This document shows, in pieces, positions 42,646-53,016 of a DNA stretch of 64,000 nucleotides. The stretch lies in contig NZ_KB905941.1 in the NCBI RefSeq assembly GCF_000381125.1, positions 1-64,000 of the forward strand. Direction: 5' to 3'. The position numbers and the translations under genes are program-made. Each line of letters begins with the position of its first letter. Within the stretch, counting starts at the first letter, position 1. Below the pieces are notes generated by a model, which saw only the letters and a program-made list of their open reading frames with translations, was not told the origin of the DNA and made no database searches. This DNA comes from Caldimonas manganoxidans ATCC BAA-369 (GTDB lineage: Bacteria; Pseudomonadota; Gammaproteobacteria; Burkholderiales; Burkholderiaceae_C).

Positions 42646-45600
42646 TCAGTGCACCGGCTCGGCGCTGGCCGCTTGAGCGACATATCGGCCGATCAATGCC
42701 AGCAGCTCCTCCTCGCTGTAGGGCTTGCCCAGGTAGTGATTGACCCCGAGCTCGGCGGCGTAGTCGCGGTGCTTCTGCGCGATGCGAGAGGTGATCATGA
42801 TGACCGGCAAATCGGCCAGACGCGCATCGGCCCGCAGGTTGCGCACCAGGTCGAAGCCGTCCATGCGGGGCATCTCGATGTCGCTGAGCACCACCGCGGG
42901 ACGCTCCTCGGCCAGCCGCTCCAGCGCCTCCAGGCCATCTTTGGCCAACGCCACGCGGTAGCCCTCGCGGGCCAGCAAGCGCTGAGTCACGCGGCGCACC
43001 GTGAGCGAGTCGTCCACCACCAGCACCAGCGGCGTGGTCGGCTCGCCAGCCGCAGCCCGTTGGCGTTCGACCGCGTCGGCCTGGCGCTGCGCCTCGGCCC
43101 CAGGCTGCATCGCCGCCGCGGTGAGGGCCCGGGCCTCCTCGCCGTACACCGTGGCCAGGGCCACGGGGTTGTAGATGAGCGCCACCGCCCCCGAGGCCAG
43201 CAGCGTCATGCCGGCCAGACCCGGCAGTCGCGACAGCTGGGGCCCCAGGTTCTTCACCACCACTTCCTGCGTGCCCAGCACCTCATCCACATGCAGGGCC
43301 ACGCGCTGCTGGGCGCTGCGCACCACCACGATGGGCTGCGTGCGCCCCCCTTCCTGACCGCGACCGCTGGCTTGCAGCAAGGCACCCAGCCAGAAGAAGG
43401 GCAGCATCTGCTCACCCAGCAGATAGACCGAGGTCTCGTACGCCCGCTGAACCTCCTCGGGGGTGGCGCGCCGCACGATCTCGATGAGGTTGGCCGGCAC
43501 ACCCACCGTCACGGTGCCACAACGCAGCATCACGATCTGCGTGACCGCCGTGGTCAGCGGCAGCACCAGCTTGAAGCTCGTGCCTTGTCCGGGTGCCGTG
43601 GCGGTTTCGATACGGCCCCCCATGGCATGGACATCCGAGCGCACCACATCCATGCCCACGCCGCGGCCGGCCAGTTCGGTGACCGTCTCGGCCGTGGAGA
43701 AGCCCGGCGTGAAGATCAGGTTGGCCAGATCGGCATCGCTGGGGTCTTCATCCGGCCCGATCAGGCCCATGGCCCGGCCTCGCTCGCGGATGCGCGCCAG
43801 GTTCAGGCCGGCCCCATCGTCACGGAACTCGATGGCCACTTCGTTGCCTTCCTGGTGCAAAGCCACGACGATGGTTCCGACCGGGTCTTTGCCCGCCGCC
43901 ACCCGATCTTGCGGAAGCTCGATGCCATGCGTGACGCAATTGCGCAACAAGTGTTCGAAAGACGCGGTCATGCGGTCGAGCACGCCGCGGTCGACTTCGA
44001 TCGAGCCGCCCACGATGTCCAAGCGCACCTGCTTGCCGGTTTCTTTGGCCGCCAGCCGCACGACACGGTACAGACGTTCGGACAAGCCTTCGAATTCGAC
44101 CATGCGGGTGCGCAGCAGGTCGTCTTGCAATTCACGTGTCAGACGGGCCTGGGCCGCCAGCTCATCCTCGGTGGTCTCCAGCGCACGCTGCAGCGCCCGC
44201 TGCACCGTGGCCACGTCGTTCACCGACTCGGCCATCATGCGAGTGATTTCCTGGAAGCGGGTGAAGCGGTCGAACTCCAGCGGGTCGAAAGCCAAGCCTT
44301 CGGCCTTGGCCTGCTCCATGCGCGAGGCCATCTGCGTTTCGGCTTGCAATTCGATGTCGCGCAGCTGCTGGCGCAGGCGCTCCAGGTTGTCGGTCAAGTC
44401 GTTCAGCGAGCCCTTGATCTGGCGCACCTCGGACTCCAGCCGGGCGCGCGTGATGCTCACCTCGCCGGCCTGGTTGACCAAGCGGTCGAGCAACTGGGCG
44501 CGCACCCGCACGGCCGCTTGGCCAGTGTGCACCGCGGCACGTGCCGTGGCCGTCTGGACGGCCCCTGCCCCAGAGGCCGTCTGCACGAACCGCGACCAGT
44601 CGATCTCCGGCTCGACATCGGACGCAGCAGCGTGCGCCGCCCCCCCTTCCGGCGCAGGGGCAGGACCGCGATCCGTCGCCGCCACGCTTTCGGCCGGCCG
44701 CTCCTCGATCGGCAGGTCCACGTGTTCCATCAAAGGCGAGGGCGAGGACGGGGCCTCCAGCACCGCCGCGTCCTCGGGGCTGGCCTGAATCGCCGCCGTG
44801 GCGTCGGCATAGGCCTGGGCATCTTGGCGACGCAGCGCTTCGAACACCGCCATGATCACGTCGGCGCGGGCCTGGAGCGGCTCCACCTCCTCGGCGGTCA
44901 CATCCCCACGGGCCAGCAGGCGTTCGATCGAGGTCTCGAGGCGGTGGGCGAGTTCGCCCAAACGCATCGCCCCGGCCAGACGAGCGCCACCTTTGAAGGT
45001 GTGCAAGGTGCGCATGCAAGCCTGGCCCGCCTGGACATTGCCAGGCTGCTGCAGCCATTCGCGCAACTGGCTGGCCAGCTGAGGCAACAGTTCCTGGGCC
45101 TCTTCTTCGAAAATGGGGAACAGGTCGGCATCGACCGCATCGATGGCATCGATGTCGTCGTCGATGTCCAGCCCCTGGCCAGGCAGTCCGGTGACATGCT
45201 TGGCCTGGGTCTGGGCCCAGTTCGGCAAAGACGACAAGTCCCGCAGCTCGGCGCGCCCCAAGTCGGGCAGCGCATCCCACCGAGACGGCGGCTCGGCCGA
45301 CGAGCTCGGCGCGGCCAATTCCCCGTCCGCCGGCCCGACAGCCTCACCGACCGATTCGGCTTCAGCCCGGGCAGTGGCTTGGTCACGCGGGAGCAAATCG
45401 CCCGGCGTGGAATCCTGGAGCACGCCCGGCGTGGAGTCCTGGAGCTCGCCCCCCGCCTGCATCGACTCCAGCGCATGGGCCAACTGCTGCTCATGCTCGT
45501 CCAAACGCGCCAGCAACTCCGGCGAGGGCTCCTTCAGGAAACCCGCGGCGAACTGATGCAGCAAGCGACGGATCTCGTCGGCCACATCGACGAACAGCCG

Positions 45601-48600
45601 GGCCTGTTCGGCATCGCCACGTCCGATGGCTTGCACGCGCATCAGCGCATGTTCCAAACGGCGCGCCAATTGCGACAGATCGGTAAAGCCCACGGTGGCC
45701 GAGGAACCCGCCAGCGAATGCGCGTGGGCGATGGCAGCCTCGCCGACCGGGCGGTCCAGCTCCAAGGCCCACTCGGCCAGTTCGGTACTCAGCCGGCGCG
45801 ACAGCTCGTCGGCCTCGGTCAAATAGATGTTGAACAGCGGAATGCCGATACGCAAGGGCCCGACGATCTTGACCTGGTCGCTCACCGGTTCGGAACTCGG
45901 TTGCGCCGGGTGGGACGCTGGCTCGGCGCCTTCGGTCGGTGCCACGCTCTGCAAGGGCCCCGGCTGGGCGGACTGCGGCGCAGCGGCTGCAGGCTCGGAG
46001 GCTTCGATGAGCCCCAAATCCAGGTCCAGGCTGCCGAAGTCAAGACTCACCTCGGGCAAGGGTTCGCGCACCGGCTCGTCCTCGACCGCCAGCGGCAGCT
46101 CGGCAGCGGCCGGCTCGGAAGGCGCCACGGGCGCTGCGGCATCCTCGAACGCGGACAGGTCCAAGTGCAAGGCCGGCACGTCCACCGGCACGGCTTGCGG
46201 CGCCACCGGTTCGGCCGCGGGCAACTCCGCCGGCATCGATACCGCCGTCGGTCCACCCGGCGCATGCACGGGCAGACGCCGCCCCTCCAGACGCATCGCG
46301 TCGGCTGCCGCACGGACCGGGGCGCTGTGATGCGTGGGCTCCACCCGCGCAGCGACTTCACCGACCCAGGCGGCCAGATAATCGAGCACCTCGCCCGTGA
46401 AGGCCAACAAGTCCTCGGTGGCAGGCTTCTGATCGGCCAGCCAGGTGTTGTACAGCTGCTCGCAGGCCCAGGCCGCTTCGCCGAAGTCGTGCAGGCCCAC
46501 CATGCGCGAGCTGCCCTTGAGCGTGTGGAACGAGCGACGCACCGTGGTCAGCTGCTCGATGTCGTCGGGCGCGCGGGTCAACAGGTCCAAGGCCGCCCCG
46601 GCCGTGGCCATGACCTCCTGGGCCTCCTCGAGGAAGACGGCTCGCATCTCGTCGTCGTCTTCCAGGCCCGAGCGCCCGTCAGGCGCCGGGGCGCTCGCCG
46701 CAGCAACGGGCTCGGCCGCCAGGGTCGCCGCATCGGAGGCGGTGGACACGAAATCGGTGACCGCCTGCACGATTTGCTCGCGCACCGTCTGCAGATCGGC
46801 CTGGCCGCGAGCGGCCTGCTCGACGGCGGCATGGGCCTGATTCAACGGCTCGACCAGGGACGGCTGGTCCGCCACCATGGCTTGGTCGGACAAGCGCTGC
46901 AGCTCGGCCGACAGGGCTTCGAGCGAGAGATCTTCACGCTCGACCTGGGCGGCCAAGGCCTGGGCCTGTTCGATCAGCCGGGGCTCCACCAGCGTCACTG
47001 CCGGCGCCGGCGGCTCGGTCGAGCGACCCATCACCGGGCGCAGCTCCCCCCGCTCGGCATCGAAGGTGAACAGCGACTTGGCCAGCTGTGGCTGGTAGCT
47101 GAGCATGTCGATCAGGAAGCCCAGCGCCCCAAGATTGCCGGCCAGTCGCTCGAAGGTGGCCACTGCCGACGGTGATTGCGGATCGACCTCGGTGGCCAAC
47201 AACTCGTCGACCACGTCGCGCATGCGCAGCACGGCCTGCGAGGCTTGATCCATGCCCAGCACCGAAAGCACGCCACGCATGGCGGCCAGTTGGTCCGGCA
47301 CCGGCGCCAGCACGGAGCGATCGGACGGATGGCGGAAGTACTGATCGATCTGCTTTTCGGCCTCGGCCAAAGAAGCGCGCAGCTCCTGAACCACGCTGCC
47401 CATGGTCTGGCGATCCGACACCCGGCGGTACAGATCCTCCATCCAGGGCTCCAGCGGCTGCGCGGGCTGCCCCTGACGTACCGACTCGATGCGTTCGGCC
47501 AAGCGATGGCTGCGCTCTGCAAGCCGTGGGTCATCGAAGTCCGCATCCTCGAGCGAGGCCTCCAGATACAGCACACTGGTGGCCACCTCCATGGCCAGTG
47601 CGGCCGCAGGCGCCGCGGCCGACTCCACCGTCTGCGCCGCCGCGCGCATCAGCGCTTCGGCCAAAGACTCACCGGCGGGGTAAATCTTGCGCAGGGAATC
47701 TCCCACGAGGCTGAACTGCTCGTTCAAGCCGGTCAGGCGATGCATCTCCCCACCGGCCACGGCCGACCAGGCATCCTTGGCGGCGGCCACACGCTTGCGC
47801 GCCTGCACCAACAACGCCGGATCGAAGCGGCCGAGGTGCGACACCTCGTAGTCCACCGGCTCATGGTCTTCCAGACCATAGGCGCGACGCACGGCCTGCA
47901 CACGCGGGGCCGCCCCCTCCTGAGGACGGCACTGGGCACAGAAGAACAGCAGATCCTGCGCCAAGCGCTCGGAGACGGCCGACTCGCCGCGCTCGATCAT
48001 GCCGAACTGCGCCAGAATGCGCGAAGCCACACGCTTGCTGTAGACGTCCAGCGGCAACAGGCCCTGAGCCAGGGCTTCGAAGAAGGCCGCCGCCAGCCGC
48101 CAGAACGTGGCCGCGTGCATCGTCGGCGCACTGTGCCCGAGGCCGGCGCACAAATCACTCATGCGTTGGGCCGTACGGGCCGTGGACCGTCCCCGCATCA
48201 ACGTCAGCAGCAACGCCTCGAGTTCGCCTCGCGTGGTCGCATCGGGACTGCGCGGGCCAACCCCGGCGACATCGGCCACTTCGGTCCAATGCCAGTCGAC
48301 GCTCCACAGGTCGGCCGGATGGATGCGATCGGCCCCGGCCAGCTCCTGCACCGCGCGGTACTGGGGGAACAACGACACGCTGGACACCTTGCGGCCCGCC
48401 AGCACGCGCGAGAGGTAGTCCAACAAGCCGAACGAAGCTTTCTCGAGGGTCTCGACCGCTGCGGCGTCGAGCTTTTGGGGCTTCTGGATGTAGCGCTGGA
48501 TGGCCGCCTCGCTGGCCCGCAGCACATTGGCTGCAGCCGGCATCCCCACGAGTTCGAGCGCACCGACGCCCTGGTGGATCTGCTGGCGCGCGGTTCTCAG

Positions 48601-48771
48601 GACCGACGGATCGACCGCGTCGACGTCCGAGCCGGCAGCGCTGTGGGCCTCTTTGAGGAAACGGCGCAAGGCCTTGTGTGCATGGTCGAGCGACTTGCGC
48701 AACTCCTCCTGAACCCAGGCCAGGGCGCTGAGGTCGTCGCCGGTCCGACTGTCTCGGTTGCTGCTGTCCAT
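42646..48771 (-). CDS. chpA: ChpA/PilL-type hybrid CheA histidine kinase
   Basis: A 2041-residue CheA-type kinase for type IV pilus control. The N-terminal 700 residues are helical. Histidine phosphotransfer domains follow at about residue 749 (FHTLKGSSRMVG), 1017 (HAHSLAGSSATVGF) and 1255 (LHTFKGGARLAGA). The dimer/ATPase part has HLLRNCVTHGIELPQDR (about 1609), DDGAGLNLARI and GRGVGMDVV. A CheW-like domain (about 1740-1840) is followed by a receiver domain starting LVLVVDDSLTVRRV (about 1920), with the aspartate in LSDIEMPRMDGF. ATG 48771 is 18 bases after the pilJ stop. Confidence 0.93.
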   Translation of the reverse strand: MDSSNRDSRTGDDLSALAWVQEELRKSLDHAHKALRRFLKEAHSAAGSDVDAVDPSVLRTARQQIHQGVGALELVGMPAAANVLRASEAAIQRYIQKPQKLDAAAVETLEKASFGLLDYLSRVLAGRKVSSVSLFPQYRAVQELAGADRIHPADLWSVDWHWTEVADVAGVGPRSPDATTRGELEALLLTLMRGRSTARTAQRMSDLCAGLGHSAPTMHAATFWRLAAAFFEALAQGLLPLDVYSKRVASRILAQFGMIERGESAVSERLAQDLLFFCAQCRPQEGAAPRVQAVRRAYGLEDHEPVDYEVSHLGRFDPALLVQARKRVAAAKDAWSAVAGGEMHRLTGLNEQFSLVGDSLRKIYPAGESLAEALMRAAAQTVESAAAPAAALAMEVATSVLYLEASLEDADFDDPRLAERSHRLAERIESVRQGQPAQPLEPWMEDLYRRVSDRQTMGSVVQELRASLAEAEKQIDQYFRHPSDRSVLAPVPDQLAAMRGVLSVLGMDQASQAVLRMRDVVDELLATEVDPQSPSAVATFERLAGNLGALGFLIDMLSYQPQLAKSLFTFDAERGELRPVMGRSTEPPAPAVTLVEPRLIEQAQALAAQVEREDLSLEALSAELQRLSDQAMVADQPSLVEPLNQAHAAVEQAARGQADLQTVREQIVQAVTDFVSTASDAATLAAEPVAAASAPAPDGRSGLEDDDEMRAVFLEEAQEVMATAGAALDLLTRAPDDIEQLTTVRRSFHTLKGSSRMVGLHDFGEAAWACEQLYNTWLADQKPATEDLLAFTGEVLDYLAAWVGEVAARVEPTHHSAPVRAAADAMRLEGRRLPVHAPGGPTAVSMPAELPAAEPVAPQAVPVDVPALHLDLSAFEDAAAPVAPSEPAAAELPLAVEDEPVREPLPEVSLDFGSLDLDLGLIEASEPAAAAPQSAQPGPLQSVAPTEGAEPASHPAQPSSEPVSDQVKIVGPLRIGIPLFNIYLTEADELSRRLSTELAEWALELDRPVGEAAIAHAHSLAGSSATVGFTDLSQLARRLEHALMRVQAIGRGDAEQARLFVDVADEIRRLLHQFAAGFLKEPSPELLARLDEHEQQLAHALESMQAGGELQDSTPGVLQDSTPGDLLPRDQATARAEAESVGEAVGPADGELAAPSSSAEPPSRWDALPDLGRAELRDLSSLPNWAQTQAKHVTGLPGQGLDIDDDIDAIDAVDADLFPIFEEEAQELLPQLASQLREWLQQPGNVQAGQACMRTLHTFKGGARLAGAMRLGELAHRLETSIERLLARGDVTAEEVEPLQARADVIMAVFEALRRQDAQAYADATAAIQASPEDAAVLEAPSSPSPLMEHVDLPIEERPAESVAATDRGPAPAPEGGAAHAAASDVEPEIDWSRFVQTASGAGAVQTATARAAVHTGQAAVRVRAQLLDRLVNQAGEVSITRARLESEVRQIKGSLNDLTDNLERLRQQLRDIELQAETQMASRMEQAKAEGLAFDPLEFDRFTRFQEITRMMAESVNDVATVQRALQRALETTEDELAAQARLTRELQDDLLRTRMVEFEGLSERLYRVVRLAAKETGKQVRLDIVGGSIEVDRGVLDRMTASFEHLLRNCVTHGIELPQDRVAAGKDPVGTIVVALHQEGNEVAIEFRDDGAGLNLARIRERGRAMGLIGPDEDPSDADLANLIFTPGFSTAETVTELAGRGVGMDVVRSDVHAMGGRIETATAPGQGTSFKLVLPLTTAVTQIVMLRCGTVTVGVPANLIEIVRRATPEEVQRAYETSVYLLGEQMLPFFWLGALLQASGRGQEGGRTQPIVVVRSAQQRVALHVDEVLGTQEVVVKNLGPQLSRLPGLAGMTLLASGAVALIYNPVALATVYGEEARALTAAAMQPGAEAQRQADAVERQRAAAGEPTTPLVLVVDDSLTVRRVTQRLLAREGYRVALAKDGLEALERLAEERPAVVLSDIEMPRMDGFDLVRNLRADARLADLPVIMITSRIAQKHRDYAAELGVNHYLGKPYSEEELLALIGRYVAQAASAEPVH
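45400..45447. repeat. Tandem 24-bp repeat inside chpA
   Basis: Two adjacent 24-base units (45400-45423 and 45424-45447) differ at only two positions. They encode a duplicated QDSTPGVL/QDSTPGDL peptide in a linker between phosphotransfer domains, and are a potential length-variable site. Confidence 0.7.
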
Positions 48772-48788
48772 CCAGTGCCCCACCCTGC

Positions 48789-51098
48789 TCAGCTGATCTT
48801 GAAGCGCGCCACCGACTGCTTCAGTTCTTCGGCGGTCTTGGACAGCTCACGCACCAGTTGCGCCGTCGAGCGTGTGCCCTCACCGGTTTGCTCGGTCACC
48901 GCGAAGATGTGCTGAATGTTGCCGGCCACGATGTTGGCCGATTCGGCTTCACGGGAGGCCTGGGCCGAAATCTCCTCGATCAGCTCGGCCAGCTGGCGCG
49001 ACACGCGGTCGATCTCACCGAGCGCCGTGCCGGCGTGGTCCGACAGTTTGGCCCCTTCCACCACGCCCTGCGTGGAGCGCTCCATGGCCGCCACGGCATC
49101 GGCCGTGTCGGTCTGAATGGTTTTGACCAGCGCGGCGATCTGCTTGGTCGCATCGGCGGAACGCTCGGCCAGCCGCTGCACTTCCTCGGCCACCACCGAG
49201 AAGCCGCGCCCGGCTTCACCGGCCGAAGCCGCCTGGATGGCGGCGTTGAGCGCCAACACGTTGGTCTGTTCGGTAATGTCGGAAATCAGCTCGGTGATCT
49301 CACCGATCTCTTGCGAGGACTCGCCCAGCCGCTTGATCCGTTTGGAGGTTTCCTGGATCTGTTCACGAATGGCATTCATACCGCCGATGGCGTTTTGCAC
49401 GGCCCGCAAGCCTTGCTCGGCAGCCAACAGCGACTGACGAGCCACTTGGGCCGATTGCTGGGCTCGTGCCGACACTTCGTTGATTCGGCTGGCCATCTGG
49501 AGCACCGACTCACCCGTGTCACGAATCTCACGCAGCTGCTCGGTCGAGGCTGCCAGCAGTTCGGTGGACGTGGCCTCGACCTGTTGCGTGGTCTCGGTCA
49601 CCCGCGTCACCGTACCCTGCACCTGAGCCACGAGGGTGCGCAGTTCCTCCACCGTGTAGTTCACCGAGTCGGCAATGGCACCGGTGATGTCCTCGGTCAC
49701 CGTGGCTTGTTGCGTCAGGTCGCCTTCGGCTACCGTCTGCAACTCGTTCATCAGCCTCAGAATGGCCGCCTGGTTGGCATCATTGATGCGCTTGGCTTCT
49801 TGCTCCTGCCGCTCGGCCTCCAAGCGCTGCTGCTCGGCCAGCAGCGCACGCGCACGTTCGGCTTGGAAGTACACATAGAGCAGCCCGAGAATGCCGACCA
49901 AGGCCAAGACGATGGAGGTCAACAACACGATCAGGTTGACGGTGCCGAAGCCGGTCTTTTCGGACAGCAGCGTCTGCACTTCTTGCAAGCCCTTACGCAA
50001 GGCCTCGGAGTCGTCGATGATCACCACCTGGGCTTCGCGGGCCGACACCAGCCCCTGGAGGTTGCCCAAGATGGCGCCGGCCTGAGTGCGGGTTTGCTCG
50101 TACAGCGCCTGCAAGGCCTGCAGGCGTTCCCTGGTCTGCTCGTCGCGCGTGGGTGGCAAGCGCAGTTCGGCGCTGCCCTCCAGCAAGCCTTGCGCGATTT
50201 CACGGAAAGAGTTCAAGTCCTTGCCGAGCAAGAACACGGCCTCGGGCGAGACGCCTTCCATCGTCAGGAACTCGTTGGCCGACTTTCCGATACGCTGCGT
50301 CAGCATCACCAGCTGCCCTGCGGCGGAGATTTCGGCCGGCGAGGCATTTTGCTGCAGCTTCAGCGAGGAGATGGTCTCGGCAATCTCCAGCAGGTCGGCC
50401 GACTGGCGGTTGATGGTGCGCAAGGCTTGCCCCACCTGCGTCAAGATCTCCTGCTGCGACAACACGATGCCGGCATTCTTCTCGGCGCGGTCGACCAGCG
50501 GCATGATGGGCTCGAGGGCCGGCTGCACATCCGGGGCCACCGGCACGAGATCCGCTCCACCGTTGCGCAGACCACGCACGCCAGCGGCCAGCACCGAGGC
50601 ACTTTCGCGCACCTCGGCAAAGGCCTGCGGGTTGCCCACCAGGGCCTGAGACACTGACTTGGCCAATCGCTGCGACTGCATCAGCGCCTCACCGGTGGTG
50701 CGCACCTGCGCTGCCACGTTGTTGGCATTGTTCTGCGAAATGCCCACCACCGCCAGCAGGCCGACCACACCCAGCACGGTCAGCGCACCCAGGATCCGCT
50801 GCTGCTGGGCCACCGGCAAGTGGCCGATCAAGGGCAGCCGGGAACGGGACTCCACGGCCTCGCCGGCTTGCATGCGTGTTTGCGCAAACTCGCCAGGCAA
50901 TTCCGAGGGCGCCACCTCGGAGATGATGGAGGAGTCCTTGTCGGTGGAGGACGCCCCGTTGGGCCGCGTCTCCAGGCTGATCGTCGCATCCGCCCCCGGC
51001 AAAGGCAGCTCGTCCGAGGCCCCGTCGTACGGCTTGCCCAGTGAGTCCTCGCCCGGCCCCTTCTTGCCTTTGCCGGTGATCTTGCTGATGAAACTCAT
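48789..51098 (-). CDS. pilJ: PilJ-type methyl-accepting chemotaxis protein
   Basis: The 769-residue receptor has a cytoplasmic N-terminal tail, a first helix at about 105-124 ([18 protein letters not shown]), a periplasmic region with two PilJ-like halves ([39 protein letters not shown]) and a second helix ([24 protein letters not shown]). A HAMP-like and a signalling domain follow, with the hairpin [41 protein letters not shown]. It senses surface contact or pilus state and feeds ChpA. ATG 51098 is preceded by AGAGGGG. Confidence 0.93.
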   Translation of the reverse strand: MSFISKITGKGKKGPGEDSLGKPYDGASDELPLPGADATISLETRPNGASSTDKDSSIISEVAPSELPGEFAQTRMQAGEAVESRSRLPLIGHLPVAQQQRILGALTVLGVVGLLAVVGISQNNANNVAAQVRTTGEALMQSQRLAKSVSQALVGNPQAFAEVRESASVLAAGVRGLRNGGADLVPVAPDVQPALEPIMPLVDRAEKNAGIVLSQQEILTQVGQALRTINRQSADLLEIAETISSLKLQQNASPAEISAAGQLVMLTQRIGKSANEFLTMEGVSPEAVFLLGKDLNSFREIAQGLLEGSAELRLPPTRDEQTRERLQALQALYEQTRTQAGAILGNLQGLVSAREAQVVIIDDSEALRKGLQEVQTLLSEKTGFGTVNLIVLLTSIVLALVGILGLLYVYFQAERARALLAEQQRLEAERQEQEAKRINDANQAAILRLMNELQTVAEGDLTQQATVTEDITGAIADSVNYTVEELRTLVAQVQGTVTRVTETTQQVEATSTELLAASTEQLREIRDTGESVLQMASRINEVSARAQQSAQVARQSLLAAEQGLRAVQNAIGGMNAIREQIQETSKRIKRLGESSQEIGEITELISDITEQTNVLALNAAIQAASAGEAGRGFSVVAEEVQRLAERSADATKQIAALVKTIQTDTADAVAAMERSTQGVVEGAKLSDHAGTALGEIDRVSRQLAELIEEISAQASREAESANIVAGNIQHIFAVTEQTGEGTRSTAQLVRELSKTAEELKQSVARFKIS

Positions 51099-51165
51099 AT
51101 CCCCTCTAGCTTTCTGCTCGAACGTCACTCATAGCAGGCCGGTCGTCGCCGCGCGAGGCGCCCCG

Positions 51166-51708
51166 TCAGCCCACGATCCTCAGGAATGCCTCGTCACGCG
51201 CCAGCGCGGCCAGGTGCAACTCCTGCCATACGCGCCCCTGGGCGTCGCGCAGGCGTTGACCCACGAAGCCGGGCCGCGGCGCACGCTCATCGACCCCGTC
51301 GTCGGCCGGCTGGAGCTGCTCGCGGCTGCGCAGACCGGCCAGCCGCTCCACCAGCAAGGCGCAATTGACATCCAACGACGGATTGAGCGCGATCAATCGG
51401 GCCTGTTCACGCAAGCCGTCGGCGCTTGCCATGTTGGCGGCCCGCAAACCCAAAAAGGCCGCCAAGTCGACCACGCCATGCAGGCCGCCACGCAGATTGG
51501 CCACGCCCAGGAACCAGGGCGATGTATGCGGCACGCTCACGCAGGATGAAAACGGGAAGATCTCGCCGGCTTCTTGCAGCGGCAGCAGGAACCGCCGTCC
51601 TGCAGACTCCACCGCCAACCAGTTGGCCGTGCGCGCCTCGGTGCGAGCGGCCTGCAAACGCTCGGCCAACCGGGTTTGCAGCTCACGCAGCGCTTCTTTG
51701 TTCGCCAT
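51166..51708 (-). CDS. pilI: PilI CheW-like coupling protein
   Basis: The 180-residue protein has a CheW fold: WLAVESAGRRFLLPLQEAGEIFPF, SPWFLGVANLRGGLHGVVDLAAFLGL. It links PilJ to the kinase ChpA. It lies between pilH and pilJ as in other Pil-Chp clusters. Confidence 0.9.
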   Translation of the reverse strand: MANKEALRELQTRLAERLQAARTEARTANWLAVESAGRRFLLPLQEAGEIFPFSSCVSVPHTSPWFLGVANLRGGLHGVVDLAAFLGLRAANMASADGLREQARLIALNPSLDVNCALLVERLAGLRSREQLQPADDGVDERAPRPGFVGQRLRDAQGRVWQELHLAALARDEAFLRIVG

Positions 51709-51774
51709 GGTGTATGTCTGTGCTTGCTCGGGTGCGGTCTGACACCTGCGTGCCGCCGTGCCCGCGACGTCTCA

Positions 51775-52140
51775 TCAGTCGAAGGCGCGGATCTTGTTGA
51801 TCAGTTCCTCGGCGTCCACGGGCTTGACCACATAGTCGCGCGCGCCTTGGCGCATGCCCCAGACTTTGTCGGTTTCTTGGTTCTTGCTCGTGCACATGAT
51901 CACCGGCACGTCCGCATAGTTGGGGTCGCGCGTGATCGAACGCGTGAGCTGAAAGCCGTTCTGGCCGGGCATGACCACATCCATCAGGATCAGGTCGGGC
52001 TTGTCCTCGGCCAGACGCCGCCAAGCCTCCTCTCCGTTTTCGGCCGTACGCACGCTGTAGCCGCGCTTGGTCAGCAGTTCGGACAGATGATGCAGTTCGG
52101 TCTTCGAGTCGTCGACCAACAGGATCTTTTTGACTGGCAT
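51775..52140 (-). CDS. pilH: PilH-type response regulator
   Basis: A 121-residue stand-alone receiver: ILLVDDSKTELHHLSELLTKRGY, the phospho-acceptor in LILMDVVMPGQNGF, PVIMCTSKNQETDKVWG and DYVVKPVDAEEL with the conserved lysine. In Pil-Chp systems PilH drives retraction or serves as a phosphate sink. Confidence 0.92.
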   Translation of the reverse strand: MPVKKILLVDDSKTELHHLSELLTKRGYSVRTAENGEEAWRRLAEDKPDLILMDVVMPGQNGFQLTRSITRDPNYADVPVIMCTSKNQETDKVWGMRQGARDYVVKPVDAEELINKIRAFD

Positions 52141-52235
52141 GGCGTTTTACCTCACTCGATCGGGGCTGACCCACAGGTGCCCCCGTGCAAACGGATGCAA
52201 TGAGAAAGGGCGCCGGCAGTCGGGCGCCCCGGGAT

Positions 52236-52649
52236 TCATGCGGTGCGGCGGTGCTGTTCCACGGCCTGGAGCAACTGGTCTTTGGTGAAGGGCTTGGTCA
52301 GGTAATCCTGCGAGCCGACCATGCGTCCGCGCGCCTTGTCGAACAAACCGTCTTTGGATGACAGCATGATCACCGGCACCGAAGAAAACTTGGGATTGCG
52401 CTTGATGATCGCGCAGGTCTGGTACCCATCGAGCCGCGGCATCAAGATGTCGCAAAAAATCAAATGCGGCTCATGGTCATTGACCTTGGCCAGCGCATCG
52501 AAGCCGTCCTCAGCCAGCACCACTTCGTAGCCGCCTTGCTTGAGGAAGATCTCGGCACTGCGGCGAATGGTGTTGCTGTCGTCGATGACAAGCACCTTGG
52601 TGGCCCCCGCAGGCATGGCCCGACCGTTCGAAGCAGCGGTATCGCTCAC
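52236..52649 (-). CDS. pilG: PilG-type response regulator
   Basis: The 137-residue single receiver reads VLVIDDSNTIRRSAEIFLKQGGYEVV, LIFCDILMPRLDGYQTC, PVIMLSSKDGLFDKARG and DYLTKPFTKDQLLQAV. PilG promotes pilus extension. I start at the GTG 52649 with GAGGAGAGGG upstream; the longer frame overlaps the rubredoxin gene. It opens the Pil-Chp operon 50 bases after rubredoxin. Confidence 0.92.
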   Translation of the reverse strand: MSDTAASNGRAMPAGATKVLVIDDSNTIRRSAEIFLKQGGYEVVLAEDGFDALAKVNDHEPHLIFCDILMPRLDGYQTCAIIKRNPKFSSVPVIMLSSKDGLFDKARGRMVGSQDYLTKPFTKDQLLQAVEQHRRTA

Positions 52650-52699
52650 TGAAGCCCTCTCCTCAACGACTTGAACTGGCTGTCCTCGCGTCTGTCGCG

Positions 52700-52873
52700 C
52701 TAGATCTGCACCATTTCGAAGTCTTCCTTGCGAGCGCCGCATTCTGGGCAAACCCAGTTCATCGGCACATCGGCCCAGGCAGTCCCCGGGGCGATGCCAT
52801 GCTCAGGGTCGCCGGCGGCCTCGTCATAGATCCATCCGCAAATCAGGCACATCCAGGTTCGAGACTCGCTCAC
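52700..52873 (-). CDS. Rubredoxin
   Basis: A 57-residue iron protein with both cysteine knuckles, MCLICGWIYDEAAGDPEHGI and NWVCPECGARKEDFEMV. It carries single electrons. The GTG at 52873 is the only start giving the full first knuckle. It is divergent from thiD and precedes pilG on the same strand, a recurrent betaproteobacterial layout. Confidence 0.95.
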   Translation of the reverse strand: MSESRTWMCLICGWIYDEAAGDPEHGIAPGTAWADVPMNWVCPECGARKEDFEMVQI

Positions 52874-52888
52874 TTTGTATCAGTTTCA

Positions 52889-52912
52889 CTACAATGATGC
52901 GAGGCATTGTAG
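52889..52912. promoter_or_regulatory. Inverted repeat in the rubredoxin/thiD divergent region
   Basis: CTACAATG (52889-52896) and CATTGTAG (52905-52912) are perfect 8-bp arms around an 8-base spacer, within 40 bases of the rubredoxin start. The symmetry suits a dimeric regulator. The intergenic stretch is notably AT-richer than its flanks and probably contains both promoters. Confidence 0.5.
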
Positions 52913-53016
52913 CCTTGTGAACACACAAAACCGCGAGGGTTTGTGCGAACTTACACGTGATTGTTCATGTGAAGTTCCCTGCCGACCGCCCTCGCCCACC
53001 GCACCGGCCCGCATCC

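Noticed and set aside
42577-47175. Open frame of 1532 codons on the plus strand
   Set aside because: It is the antisense of chpA, whose domains are unmistakable. The translated product is His/Arg/Gly-rich, as expected of a GC-rich shadow frame.
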